A stretch of 40,388 bases of DNA from Lachnospiraceae bacterium (GTDB lineage Bacteria; Bacillota; Clostridia; Lachnospirales; Lachnospiraceae), in the NCBI GenBank assembly GCA_017500935.1, contig JAFVXW010000033.1, positions 1 to 40,388 on the forward strand, read 5' to 3'. The translations under genes and the position numbers were made by a program. A model generated the notes under the pieces. That model made no database searches, was not told the DNA's origin, and saw only the letters and a list, made by a program, of their open reading frames with translations. Positions 7,794 through 15,812 of this stretch are shown here, piece after piece. Each line of letters begins with the position of its first letter. Position 1 is the first letter of the stretch.

Positions 7794-9320
7794 TTATTTT
7801 TCACCCTTTTTGCTGTCAGCAGCCGGTGCTTCGGCCAAACGACCGTAACGCTGGCTGACTGTACGGATTTCTTTTGCCAAGGCTGCCGTCAGTTCACTCT
7901 TTTTTACGCGCCACTGCCAGTTGGTTCCCATGGAGGAGGGGAAGTTGACACGGGCAGAATTGTCCAAAAGCAGATAATCCTGCATCGGGATCACACACAG
8001 GTCAGACACTGCCGCATGGGCTGTGCGCACCAGCTCTTTTGCCAGTTCTTCCTCATTCATGCCGGGGCGGTTTAAGTATTCGCGCACCATCTTTTTCTGT
8101 GCTTTGTCAATGCCCTTTACCCAGCCGTAAATGGTCTCATTGTCATGGGTTCCGGAATAAACCACGCTGTTTGGAGTATAGTTGTGCGGCAGATAATCGC
8201 CCTTGGCATTCACATCCGTGACATCAAAGGCAAACTGAATGACCTTCATGCCCGGATAACCGCTGTCCTTTACCAGTCTGCGCACGCCGTCTGTCATATA
8301 GCCAAGATCCTCTGCGATGATATCCCTTTCGCCCAGACGCCATTTCATCGTATTGAAAAAGTCCATGCCGGGTCCTTTTTTCCACTGACCGCTCTTTGCG
8401 GAAGGTGCATCCGCAGGAATAGAAAAATATTCATCAAAGGCACGGAAATGGTCGATACGCACTACATCGTAGAGCTGGAAACAGTACCAAATGCGGCCTG
8501 ACCACCAGTCAAAACCTGTATTGCGGTGATGTTCCCAGCGGTACAAAGGATTGCCCCACACCTGACCGTCCGCAGAAAAGCCGTCCGGCGGGCATCCTGC
8601 CACATTTACCGGCTGTCTCTTTTCATCCAGTTCAAACAGTTCGGGATGTGCCCACACATCCGGGCTGTCATAAGCCACATAAATCGGGATATCACCGATG
8701 ATCTTAATGCCCTTGTCGTTGGCGTATTTTTTCAGTTTTTTCCACTGCTGTAAAAACTTGTACTGCATCCACTCATGGAAGCCGATTTCCTTTGCATAGG
8801 TTTTCGCATAATATTCCATGGCGTTGCCCCAGCGGTAGCGGATATCCTCTGCCCACTTGTCCCAGCGGTCATTGAAGATCTCCTTGACGGCGCGGAACAT
8901 ACAGTAATCCTTTAACCACCACGCCTGGTCTTTTTTAAACTCCTCAAAATCAGGATCTTCTTTTTCCAGACTTCTCTCGTATGCTGTTTTTAACAGCGGT
9001 ATTCTGTTGTTGTAAAGCTTGGCATAATCGATCTTTTCGCCGTCGCCCATGTCACAGGCATCCACCTCTGCTTTCTTTAACAGTTTTTCTTTTACCAGCT
9101 CATCCAGATCGATGAAATAGGGATTGCCCGCATAGGTGGAATAGGACTGATACGGCGAATCACCGTAGCTGGTAGGGCCCAGCGGCAGAATCTGCCAGCA
9201 GCTCTGACCGGCTTTTGCTAAAAAATCCACAAACTGATAGGCTTCTTTTGAAAAACATCCGATCCCATGCGGGGACGGAAGGGAAAATATAGGGAGTAAA
9301 ACCCCTGCTGCTCTTTTCAT
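7794..9320 (-). CDS. malQ: 4-alpha-glucanotransferase (amylomaltase, GH77)
   Basis: MalQ transfers alpha-1,4-glucan segments between maltodextrins. The 508-residue protein matches the family length and motifs: PHGIGCFSKEAYQFVDF and WQILPLGPTSYGDSPYQS at the N-terminus, PPDGFSADGQVWGNPLY around 244, the nucleophile D290 in VRIDHFRAF, the acid/base E337 in IAEDLGYM and D393 in GTHDNET. ATG 9320 has AGGAGG about eight bases upstream. It lies 32 bases after the GH127 gene and 12 bases before GH35. Its presence in a galactoside/arabinoside block is unusual, since no alpha-amylase, glycogen phosphorylase or maltose transporter accompanies it. It may supply general maltodextrin metabolism while being coregulated with the block. 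Confidence 0.95.
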   Translation of the reverse strand: MKRAAGVLLPIFSLPSPHGIGCFSKEAYQFVDFLAKAGQSCWQILPLGPTSYGDSPYQSYSTYAGNPYFIDLDELVKEKLLKKAEVDACDMGDGEKIDYAKLYNNRIPLLKTAYERSLEKEDPDFEEFKKDQAWWLKDYCMFRAVKEIFNDRWDKWAEDIRYRWGNAMEYYAKTYAKEIGFHEWMQYKFLQQWKKLKKYANDKGIKIIGDIPIYVAYDSPDVWAHPELFELDEKRQPVNVAGCPPDGFSADGQVWGNPLYRWEHHRNTGFDWWSGRIWYCFQLYDVVRIDHFRAFDEYFSIPADAPSAKSGQWKKGPGMDFFNTMKWRLGERDIIAEDLGYMTDGVRRLVKDSGYPGMKVIQFAFDVTDVNAKGDYLPHNYTPNSVVYSGTHDNETIYGWVKGIDKAQKKMVREYLNRPGMNEEELAKELVRTAHAAVSDLCVIPMQDYLLLDNSARVNFPSSMGTNWQWRVKKSELTAALAKEIRTVSQRYGRLAEAPAADSKKGEK

Positions 9321-9352
9321 GATGTCTGATCCTCCTGATGTTCCAGTTTTTG

Positions 9353-11071
9353 TCAGTTCAGCTTCAACCAGCTTACATACTGGCTTCCGGTCTCACCCAG
9401 ATGATAAAAATCACATAATGTCACGCCGCAGGCAAGCGGAATACATATCTTTTCGCCGCAGATCTCTGCTGCTGCCGCGCTGATTTCTTCTTTATTTAAT
9501 ACCGGCAGATTTTCCAGATCATAGCCGCCTGCCAGACTCACATCCGTGCCAAACAGGATGGGGCCGCGGAAAATACTAGTGCAGCCGTCAAAGTCTTCTG
9601 CGCCTTTCAGATATCTTGTCGTAAAGTCAAAGACAAGCTCTGCCTTTGTCTCGCCGTCACAGTCGATGACAAAATAGCTGCATGCCTCAGGTGCTGCCGT
9701 GTTGCCGTTTACATTAATCTGTGTCTTTTCAGACCATTCAGGGATGCGCAGTGCCAGTTTGCCGGTATAACCTTTGGCAGTGACTGTCACGCTGTTTTTT
9801 GCCGGGTAGCCGCCGGTGATCTTAATGCTGATTCCGTCTTCTGTTTCAAAGTCTGCATCTTCATATCCGTTGATGTAAAGCACGTCCTCATCCTGCATCA
9901 CAGCCCATTCGCCGTACATGCCGATGCCTCTTGCCGCATTGACGGAACAGCAGTTTAACTCCGGTGAGCCGGGACGGCTCTGGAACACAATGTCCTGAAT
10001 ATTGGCAACACGGATGCCGTTCATGGGCGTGTCATAGGTAGACCAGCGGCCGGTGGGTGACCAGAAGCCCATACATGCGTTGTAATGTGCCCTTTCCAGA
10101 AAATCGATAACACGCACATCTTTTGTCAGCTTGAAAATGTCCACGCCCAGCGCATCGTAGGCGATGACGCAGCAGGTCTCGATGGGGCCTTTTTTGAAGG
10201 GTGTGCCGACAGCCTGTTCCGTCGTGGAAAAACCGCCGGTATTGTGCACGTCTGTCTTTAAAATGGACCAGAAGATCTGCTCCACAACCTGTCTGTAATA
10301 ATCCCTGCCGGTGGCATGGTAAAGCTCCAGAATGCCCAGAATAACATGGATGCTCTCCCAGCGGGGCTTGGGACACTGATAATATTCCAGTCCGTTGAGC
10401 GCATGCTGGATATAATTTCCTGCCTGCTCATCCGCAATATCAGTCTCGATCTCCAGTGCAAAATCCAGATATTCCTGTTTGCCGGTGAGATGGTACAGCA
10501 GCACAAATACATGGATCGGTGCCAGATTCATCTCCGCAAATCCGATGGATACCAGACGTTTTGCGCCTGTTTCAGGATTGAAAAATGTCTTTATAAATAA
10601 GGAAGCAGCCTTCTCTACTGCCTGCAGGTAACGGGCATCCTTTGTTTCGTCATACCACAAAAGCAGACCGAACATGATATGATAATGATTCCATCCATCC
10701 CAGGTTTCGCCGGATTTTTCCGGGTTCTGGGAATAGGCGCCGGTCAGCTGGCAGTCCTTTGAAAAGCAGCCCATATAGCCGTTATCCGCCTGCGTGGAGA
10801 GCAGTTCTTCAATAAAATTGAGGACATAAGAGCGCAGGCTCTCATCCAGTGTCATACGGTAGATGTAATAAGCACCTGTGATATATTTTCCGGCAAACTC
10901 CCCGGACCAGGGCAGCAGGCTGCGGTAAGGCAGTCTGTCACGCTCCATAAACATGTCCAGAATTGCCGGATTGGTCTGTCTTAAACCGATCAGCCAGTTT
11001 TTTGTGATATTCTGTGCCAGAGTACCTGTCATGCCTTTGAGCTGACTGGATTTCATACGAACTGTTTTCAT
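9353..11071 (-). CDS. GH127 family beta-L-arabinofuranosidase-like (DUF1680)
   Basis: The 572-residue protein has the (alpha/alpha)6 barrel of GH127/DUF1680 with C-terminal beta domains. The retaining cysteine-glycosidase site known for Bifidobacterium HypBA1 (two Glu, three Cys around zinc) is present in order and at similar spacing: E285 in FSTTE, E298 and C300 in IETCC, and C374/C375 in ELNCCSVN. Family members cleave beta-L-arabinofuranosides, but related families differ, so the substrate is inferred. ATG 11071 is preferred because AAGGCGG lies eight bases upstream; ATG 11092 has a weaker site. The frame stays open upstream to 11305 only because it runs through the 59-bp repeats. First gene of the minus-strand block. 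No signal peptide. Confidence 0.85.
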   Translation of the reverse strand: MKTVRMKSSQLKGMTGTLAQNITKNWLIGLRQTNPAILDMFMERDRLPYRSLLPWSGEFAGKYITGAYYIYRMTLDESLRSYVLNFIEELLSTQADNGYMGCFSKDCQLTGAYSQNPEKSGETWDGWNHYHIMFGLLLWYDETKDARYLQAVEKAASLFIKTFFNPETGAKRLVSIGFAEMNLAPIHVFVLLYHLTGKQEYLDFALEIETDIADEQAGNYIQHALNGLEYYQCPKPRWESIHVILGILELYHATGRDYYRQVVEQIFWSILKTDVHNTGGFSTTEQAVGTPFKKGPIETCCVIAYDALGVDIFKLTKDVRVIDFLERAHYNACMGFWSPTGRWSTYDTPMNGIRVANIQDIVFQSRPGSPELNCCSVNAARGIGMYGEWAVMQDEDVLYINGYEDADFETEDGISIKITGGYPAKNSVTVTAKGYTGKLALRIPEWSEKTQINVNGNTAAPEACSYFVIDCDGETKAELVFDFTTRYLKGAEDFDGCTSIFRGPILFGTDVSLAGGYDLENLPVLNKEEISAAAAEICGEKICIPLACGVTLCDFYHLGETGSQYVSWLKLN

Positions 11072-11101
11072 AGGATTTACCGCCTTTTTCATTTCTACCT
11101 T

Positions 11102-11234
11102 GCTGCGCCTTCTCGGGTCTCTTTGCAAACGCTTCGCTTTTTGCAAAGCAGCGCCAACAGGCTGCGCCTTCTCGGGTCTCTTTGCAAACGCTTCGCTTTT
11201 TGCAAAGCAGCGCCAACAGGCTGCGCCTGTTGGC
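11102..11234. repeat. 59-bp tandem repeat (two full copies and a partial third) with palindromic end
   Basis: Two identical 59-bp copies lie at 11102-11160 and 11161-11219, and a third begins at 11220 and decays after about nine bases. Each copy contains an internal inverted repeat CTTTGCAAA...TTTGCAAAG. The junction with the partial third copy creates a perfect 9-bp stem, 11212-11220 against 11226-11234 (GCCAACAGG / CCTGTTGGC). The array lies in the probable 5' leader of the GH127 transcript, immediately before its RBS. 59 is not a multiple of three, so it is not protein-coding. Confidence 0.9.
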
Positions 11235-11237
11235 TTC

Positions 11238-11243
11238 ATTATA
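11238..11243 (-). promoter_or_regulatory. Possible -10 box for the GH127 operon
   Basis: TATAAT on the minus strand, with no good -35 hexamer at 16-18 bases. If used, transcription would start inside the palindrome at 11212-11234 and the two 59-bp repeats would form most of a 160-base 5' untranslated leader. Confidence 0.35.
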
Positions 11244-11301
11244 TATCTCTCTGGGGTTTTAAACCAGCGTTTTTTTCTTTCCATGTATTTTCTTGGGTTC
11301 A

Positions 11302-11655
11302 ACAAGCAAGGTGCTTCTATTTCCGTATTCCTGCTGGCCCAACTTTACTTTACACTTATGTTTCAACAAGTATGCCGCATATTTCTGGCATATCTGCTGG
11401 TCAATCCATCCTCAGTGGTCATATTTCCACAAGCACGTCGCGCCTTTTGGGCATATCTGCTGGTTAAACCACTCCCAATGGCTATGTTCCAACAAGCAAG
11501 GTACTTCTTTTTTTACATGTCTGCTGGTCAAGTATCGATAAACACTTAAATCTCAACAAGCAAATTGCTTCTTTTTCCGCATCACTGCTGGTCAAGTACC
11601 ATCAACAGCAATATTGTAACAAGCAGAGCTTATCATTTTTCCGATATTGCTGGTC
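11302..11655. repeat. Six-unit degenerate tandem repeat, period 63-64 bp
   Basis: Units begin with ACAAG(C/T)A at 11302, 11366, 11429, 11492, 11556 and 11619 (spacings 64, 63, 63, 64, 63). Every unit carries TGCTGG 29-30 bases later (11332, 11395, 11458, 11522, 11586, 11648). The block from ACAAGCA to TGCTGGTCAA, about 38 bases, is the better conserved part; the remaining roughly 25 bases vary. ACAAGCA and TGCTGGT can pair with a single A-G mismatch, and most units also hold a local hairpin of the AAGCA-N3-TGCTT type. The array fills the intergenic space between the divergent GH127 and GH78 genes. One-base changes of period break any reading frame, which argues for a DNA- or RNA-level element. 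Confidence 0.85.
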
Positions 11656-11667
11656 TGACTCCAGCAA
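11647..11667. repeat. Perfect 7-bp inverted repeat at the end of the 63-bp array
   Basis: TTGCTGG (11647-11653) and CCAGCAA (11661-11667) flank a seven-base loop. The left arm is the last TGCTGG of the tandem array. No T-run follows on either strand, so it is not an evident terminator. Confidence 0.6.
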
Positions 11668-11775
11668 CACCCCCGCATGTTCCTCAGACGGGCAAGTTTT
11701 CTTACACGAAATGCAAAAAACAAGTTCATTTTTTCACCACATTCTGTTATTATTAGTATCAATAAGGGGATTTTC

Positions 11776-11807
11776 TGCGAAAGGGATTTTGCGCCCATTT
11801 TTTCGCA
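11776..11807. promoter_or_regulatory. Inverted repeat upstream of GH78 (possible operator)
   Basis: TGCGAAA (11776-11782) and TTTCGCA (11801-11807) form 7-bp arms separated by 18 bases, 38 bases before the GH78 start. A TATTAT box at about 11747 could be the -10 of the GH78 promoter, which would put the repeat just downstream of the start site. Confidence 0.4.
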
Positions 11808-11844
11808 CCATATACCATCCCACATGATTAAGGAGGGCTTTCAT

Positions 11845-14037
11845 ATGCAATGGAATGCAAAATGGATCACCACATCCACAGACATGGGAGAAATCTGTCC
11901 CGTATTTAAAAAGGAATTTACATGCGCTAAAGAAATCGCGTCCGCGAAGCTTGCCATGACCGCTATGGGTACTTATGAAGCGATCTTAAACGGCGAAAGA
12001 ATCAGCGATTACGTATTGGCTCCCGGCCAGACCACTTATCATGCACGTCTGCAGGTGCAGGAATATGATGTTACCGCTATGGTAAAAGAGAACAACGCGC
12101 TCAACATCACTCTGGGCAAGGGCTGGTACCGCAGCAGTATGGTAGGCGTGGAAGGCACCAGATTAAGCTGGATCTGGACTGAAAAAGCAGAAAACTTAAA
12201 AGGTCTCCCCGGCGGCATCACCGCAGAACTGACCCTTACATATGCTGACGGCACCACTGAGATCATCAGCACTGACGAAAGCTGGCAGGCAGCTGCAGGC
12301 CCTGTTCTTTACTCCGATATTTACGGCGGTGAAATCTTTGATGCTACCGTTGAGCCTGCAGACTGGGAAGCAGTAAAGACCTATGAAGGCCCCAACGAAA
12401 CCCTGATCCCTCAGCAGGGCGAAAAGATCATCGAGCAGGAAAGAATTCCCGCAGCACGCGTATTTACCACACCCAAGGGTGAAGTGATCGTAGATTTCGG
12501 TCAGGAAGTGACCGGTTATGTAGAGATCACTGTTGATGCCAAAGCCGGCGATGTTGTGGATTTTGTTCACGGTGAAGTTCTGGACAAGTTCGGCAACTTC
12601 TATAACGAAAACTACCGCGCAGCAAAGACCACCTACCGCTATACCTGTAAGGACGGCGTTCAGACCCACAAGCCCGTACTGACTTTCTACGGCTTCCGTC
12701 TGATCCGCATTAACGAATTCCCCGGCGGCGCAGCAAATGCAAAACCCGGGAACTTTACCGCAATTCAGGTAAACTCCGACATCAAGCGCACCGGTCATCT
12801 GGCAACCTCTGATCCGACTCTGAACAGACTGTTTGAAAATATTATCTGGGGCCAGAAATGTAACTTCCTGGATGTTCCCACCGACTGTCCTCAGCGTGAC
12901 GAACGCCTTGGCTGGACCGGCGACGCCCAGATTTTTGTACGCACCGCAAGCTATAACTACGACGTTGAAAAATTCTTCACCAAATGGCTGGCTGATCTGG
13001 CTGCTGACCAGAAGGAAAACGGCATGGTAGGCCATATCATTCCCGATATGCTTCCCACCAAAAACGGCAGTGCTGCATGGGGCGATGCTTCCACCATCTG
13101 TCCCTGGCAGATTTATCTGACCTACGGCAATCCCGCTATCCTGGCACAGCAGTTTGAGAGCATGAAGAAGTGGGTTTCCTACATCACAACTACCACCACC
13201 ACCGAAAACATGTGGACCGGCGGCTCTCACTTTGATGACTGGCTTGGTCTGGATGCGCCCTCCGGCACCTACAAAGGCTCCACCCGTTCCGACTTTATCG
13301 CAACCGCATTTTACGCAAATTCCGTAAATCTGGTGATCAAAGCCGGTAAGGTTCTGGGCGAAGATGTTGCTGAATATGAAGCACTTTACGAAAGAATCGT
13401 TGCTGCATTCCGCGAAGCATTCCCTACCTGCACCACACAGACCGAATGCTGTCTGGCTATAACCTTCAATCTGGCTGCTGACTGCCAGGCAGTTGCTGAC
13501 CAGCTTGCTGAAATGGTAAAAGAATGCGGTCACTTAAAGACCGGTTTCGTCGGCGCACCTTACCTGCTGCGTTCCCTTTCCGATCACGGTCACTTTGATC
13601 TTGCCTACGAACTGCTTCTGCGCAAGGAATATCCCGGCTGGCTCTACCAGGTAACCAAGGGTGCAACCACCATGTGGGAACACTGGGACGGCATCATGGA
13701 AAACGGCGATTTCTGGAGTGCAGACATGAACTCCTACAACCACTACGCATACGGCGCTGTGGCTGACTGGGTATACAGTGATGCTGCAGGTATCAATACC
13801 GTGGAAGAAGCTCCCGGTTTTGAAAAGATCCTGATTCGCCCTGTTCCCGATTCCCGCATCGACTGGCTGGAAGCTTCCATCGAAACCCGTCACGGTTATG
13901 TTTCCTCCCGCTGGAGCAAACAGGAAAACATGTGGCGCTACGAGATCGAAACTCCTGTTGACGCACACATCATCATCGCAGGCAGAGAATACGATGTAAA
14001 GAAAGGCCGTTACCTGTTCTTCTCCGAACTTGCATAA
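11845..14037 (+). CDS. Alpha-L-rhamnosidase (GH78)
   Basis: The 730-residue enzyme releases terminal L-rhamnose. N-terminal beta domains (about 1-300: MQWNAKWITTSTDMGEICPVFKK opening, LNGERISDYVLAPGQTTYHAR, LGKGWYRSSM) precede the (alpha/alpha)6 barrel with the family signature DVPTDCPQRDERLGWTGDAQ near 345, followed by GMVGHIIPD and the later TTMWEHWDG that carries the second acidic residue. Length is at the short end for GH78. ATG 11845 is fixed by AGGAGGG seven bases upstream; an open frame of 56 codons before it has no RBS. It heads a plus-strand unit with the deacetylase-like and URO-D-like genes. No signal peptide, so cytoplasmic hydrolysis of imported rhamnosides is inferred. Confidence 0.92.
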   Translation: MQWNAKWITTSTDMGEICPVFKKEFTCAKEIASAKLAMTAMGTYEAILNGERISDYVLAPGQTTYHARLQVQEYDVTAMVKENNALNITLGKGWYRSSMVGVEGTRLSWIWTEKAENLKGLPGGITAELTLTYADGTTEIISTDESWQAAAGPVLYSDIYGGEIFDATVEPADWEAVKTYEGPNETLIPQQGEKIIEQERIPAARVFTTPKGEVIVDFGQEVTGYVEITVDAKAGDVVDFVHGEVLDKFGNFYNENYRAAKTTYRYTCKDGVQTHKPVLTFYGFRLIRINEFPGGAANAKPGNFTAIQVNSDIKRTGHLATSDPTLNRLFENIIWGQKCNFLDVPTDCPQRDERLGWTGDAQIFVRTASYNYDVEKFFTKWLADLAADQKENGMVGHIIPDMLPTKNGSAAWGDASTICPWQIYLTYGNPAILAQQFESMKKWVSYITTTTTTENMWTGGSHFDDWLGLDAPSGTYKGSTRSDFIATAFYANSVNLVIKAGKVLGEDVAEYEALYERIVAAFREAFPTCTTQTECCLAITFNLAADCQAVADQLAEMVKECGHLKTGFVGAPYLLRSLSDHGHFDLAYELLLRKEYPGWLYQVTKGATTMWEHWDGIMENGDFWSADMNSYNHYAYGAVADWVYSDAAGINTVEEAPGFEKILIRPVPDSRIDWLEASIETRHGYVSSRWSKQENMWRYEIETPVDAHIIIAGREYDVKKGRYLFFSELA

Positions 14038-14139
14038 AAAAAAGGCACTTTGTACATTCCCCATCCGTGCGAGTGAACATAAAAACAATGATCCGGAGCG
14101 TCGCCTGTGCGGCGCTCTGAGCCCATTTCACCCATATTT

Positions 14140-14158
14140 TTCCGGCACTGTACCGGAA
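14140..14158 (+). other. Short hairpin before the 14175 gene
   Basis: TTCCGG (14140-14145) pairs with CCGGAA (14153-14158). It lies 16 bases before the start codon, in the position where a Shine-Dalgarno would be expected, and could modulate translation. No T-run, so not a terminator. Confidence 0.35.
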
Positions 14159-14174
14159 GATTCCAGAGTTATTT

Positions 14175-15752
14175 ATGAGCAAACGTCAGATTGTCAACAT
14201 CATCAACTTCATCCGCGGCGTCGAACCGCGCATGGACATGGACCTGATCACACCGGTCAGAGAGCAGATCAGGCTGATCGATCAATACCATTTTTCCGCA
14301 ACCTTTCTGATCCAGTATGATGCCCTTTTGATGCCCGAATATCAGGAAATCCTGCGCGCGCTGGATCCTGCACGCTATGAGATCGGTGTCTGGTTTGAAA
14401 TTCCCCAGCCGCTGGCTGAGCGCTGCGGCCTTACCTGGACCGGACGTTACCCCTGGGACTGGCACTGCCACTGCGGTTTTTCCGCAGGATATACCCACGG
14501 GCAAAAACAGCTTCTGCTGGATGAACTTTTCAGCCGTTTCAAGGAGATTTTCGGCTATTATCCCAGAGTTTTCGGTTCCTGGTTTTTTGATTCTTTTACC
14601 GCACGCTATGTGACAGACACCTACGGTCTGGATGCCATGTGCAACTGTAAAGAGCAGTACGGCACCGACGGCTATACGCTCTGGGGCGGTTATTACGGTC
14701 AGGGATACTATCCCAGCCGTACCAATGTTTTCATGCCTGCCCAGACTGCAAACATGCAGCTGAATGTGCCGCTCTTCCGCATGCTTGGTTCCGATCCGGT
14801 TTATCAGTACGACTTTGGTCTGGATGTATCGAACAGCCAAAATCAGGTGCAGGGCGTGATCACGCTGGAGCCGGTTTACAATGCTTCCACCGGAGGCGGC
14901 GGCGGTCTTCCCGAATGGGTTGACTGGTACTTAAATGAGAATTATAATGGAGATTGCCTAAGTTTTGGCTATGCACAGGCCGGTCAGGAAAACAGCTTTG
15001 GCTGGGATGCCATGAAGGACGGACTGATTTATCAGTTTGCCCGTTTTGATGAACTTTCCAGACAGGGACTGCTTACCGTGGAACCGCTCGGTGCCACCGG
15101 CCGGTGGTTTAAAGAGACATACCCCTCCACACCTGCCAGTGCCATCACCGCGCATTCTGCATTTGATGATGAAAACAAAAAAAGTGTCTGGTACTGCACC
15201 AAACACTATCGCATCAATATTTATCAGGATGAACAGGGTCTGCGCATCCGCGACCTGCATATTTTTGCAGAGGATTATGCCGATCCTTATGAAAATACAC
15301 TCTGCACCGCCAATGATGCCACTTATGACACACTTCCTGTCGTGGACGGCAACTTAAACAGCGGAAACGGCATTTTATCCGGCCTGTATCTGCAGGATGC
15401 CGCCGGTTCTGCCCTGCAGCCTTTTATGCCGCAGTCAGAAATGACTTTTTCCGATCTGGAAAACAGCAGAGCCTCTGTCCTGTTTACCGACGGCAGCCGG
15501 GAAGTGATGTTTCTTCTGGAAGAGGACGCTGTCGAGATTCACAGTTCGCAAAAATTTGTCCTCAGACACGCCATCGGCAGAAAGAGCCATCATCTGCCCG
15601 CCGTCACAGCACAGTCATCTGACGAACTTGCCCTGACTTACAAAAATCATGCATACCGCATTGTTCTCGAATCCGGCAGTTTTTCCGACACCTGTACCGT
15701 TACTGCACAGGACAATGTCATCCGTGCCCATTTTATCAACGGGAACCGGTAA
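14175..15752 (+). CDS. Uncharacterised protein, polysaccharide-deacetylase-like barrel with beta C-terminus
   Basis: The 525-residue protein opens MSKRQIVNIINFIRGVEPR. Its first 290 or so residues alternate strands and helices in the style of the NodB/polysaccharide deacetylase barrel (ATFLIQYDALL, EIGVWFEIPQPLAE, DWHCHCGFSAGYTHGQKQ, FGYYPRVFGSWFFD). The classical TFDDG metal motif is absent, so enzymatic activity is uncertain. A glycine run (TGGGGGLPEWVDWYL) lies near 240. The last 200 residues look like a beta-rich domain. The start codon lacks a clear Shine-Dalgarno, and a small hairpin precedes it. It sits 137 bases after GH78 and 60 bases before a URO-D-like gene, so it is probably cotranscribed and may act on the same carbohydrate. 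It could alternatively be an unrecognised glycosidase. Confidence 0.5.
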   Translation: MSKRQIVNIINFIRGVEPRMDMDLITPVREQIRLIDQYHFSATFLIQYDALLMPEYQEILRALDPARYEIGVWFEIPQPLAERCGLTWTGRYPWDWHCHCGFSAGYTHGQKQLLLDELFSRFKEIFGYYPRVFGSWFFDSFTARYVTDTYGLDAMCNCKEQYGTDGYTLWGGYYGQGYYPSRTNVFMPAQTANMQLNVPLFRMLGSDPVYQYDFGLDVSNSQNQVQGVITLEPVYNASTGGGGGLPEWVDWYLNENYNGDCLSFGYAQAGQENSFGWDAMKDGLIYQFARFDELSRQGLLTVEPLGATGRWFKETYPSTPASAITAHSAFDDENKKSVWYCTKHYRINIYQDEQGLRIRDLHIFAEDYADPYENTLCTANDATYDTLPVVDGNLNSGNGILSGLYLQDAAGSALQPFMPQSEMTFSDLENSRASVLFTDGSREVMFLLEEDAVEIHSSQKFVLRHAIGRKSHHLPAVTAQSSDELALTYKNHAYRIVLESGSFSDTCTVTAQDNVIRAHFINGNR

Positions 15753-15812
15753 TTTTGCACATATGCGGCATTTTGCCGCTCAGGATATCAATATATACAA
15801 AGGAGTTACCCC

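Noticed and set aside
11072-11305. N-terminal extension of the GH127 protein through the 59-bp repeats
   Set aside because: Translated repeats give unrelated basic sequence, the family starts near residue 1 of the 11071 start, and AAGGCGG supports that start.
11100-11549. 149-residue plus-strand reading frame with 21-residue pseudo-repeats over the tandem array
   Set aside because: One-base period changes shift the frame between units, there is no RBS, and all three frames are partly open; the repeat is conserved as DNA, not protein.
11302-11655. CRISPR array
   Set aside because: Regular spacing of about 63 bp with a more conserved 38-base part looks CRISPR-like, but the repeats are too degenerate, the period varies and no cas gene is near.
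12196-13533. Long antisense reading frame opposite GH78 (445 codons)
   Set aside because: Cysteine-rich low-credibility peptide, no RBS, fully inside a convincing GH78 gene; produced by codon bias.
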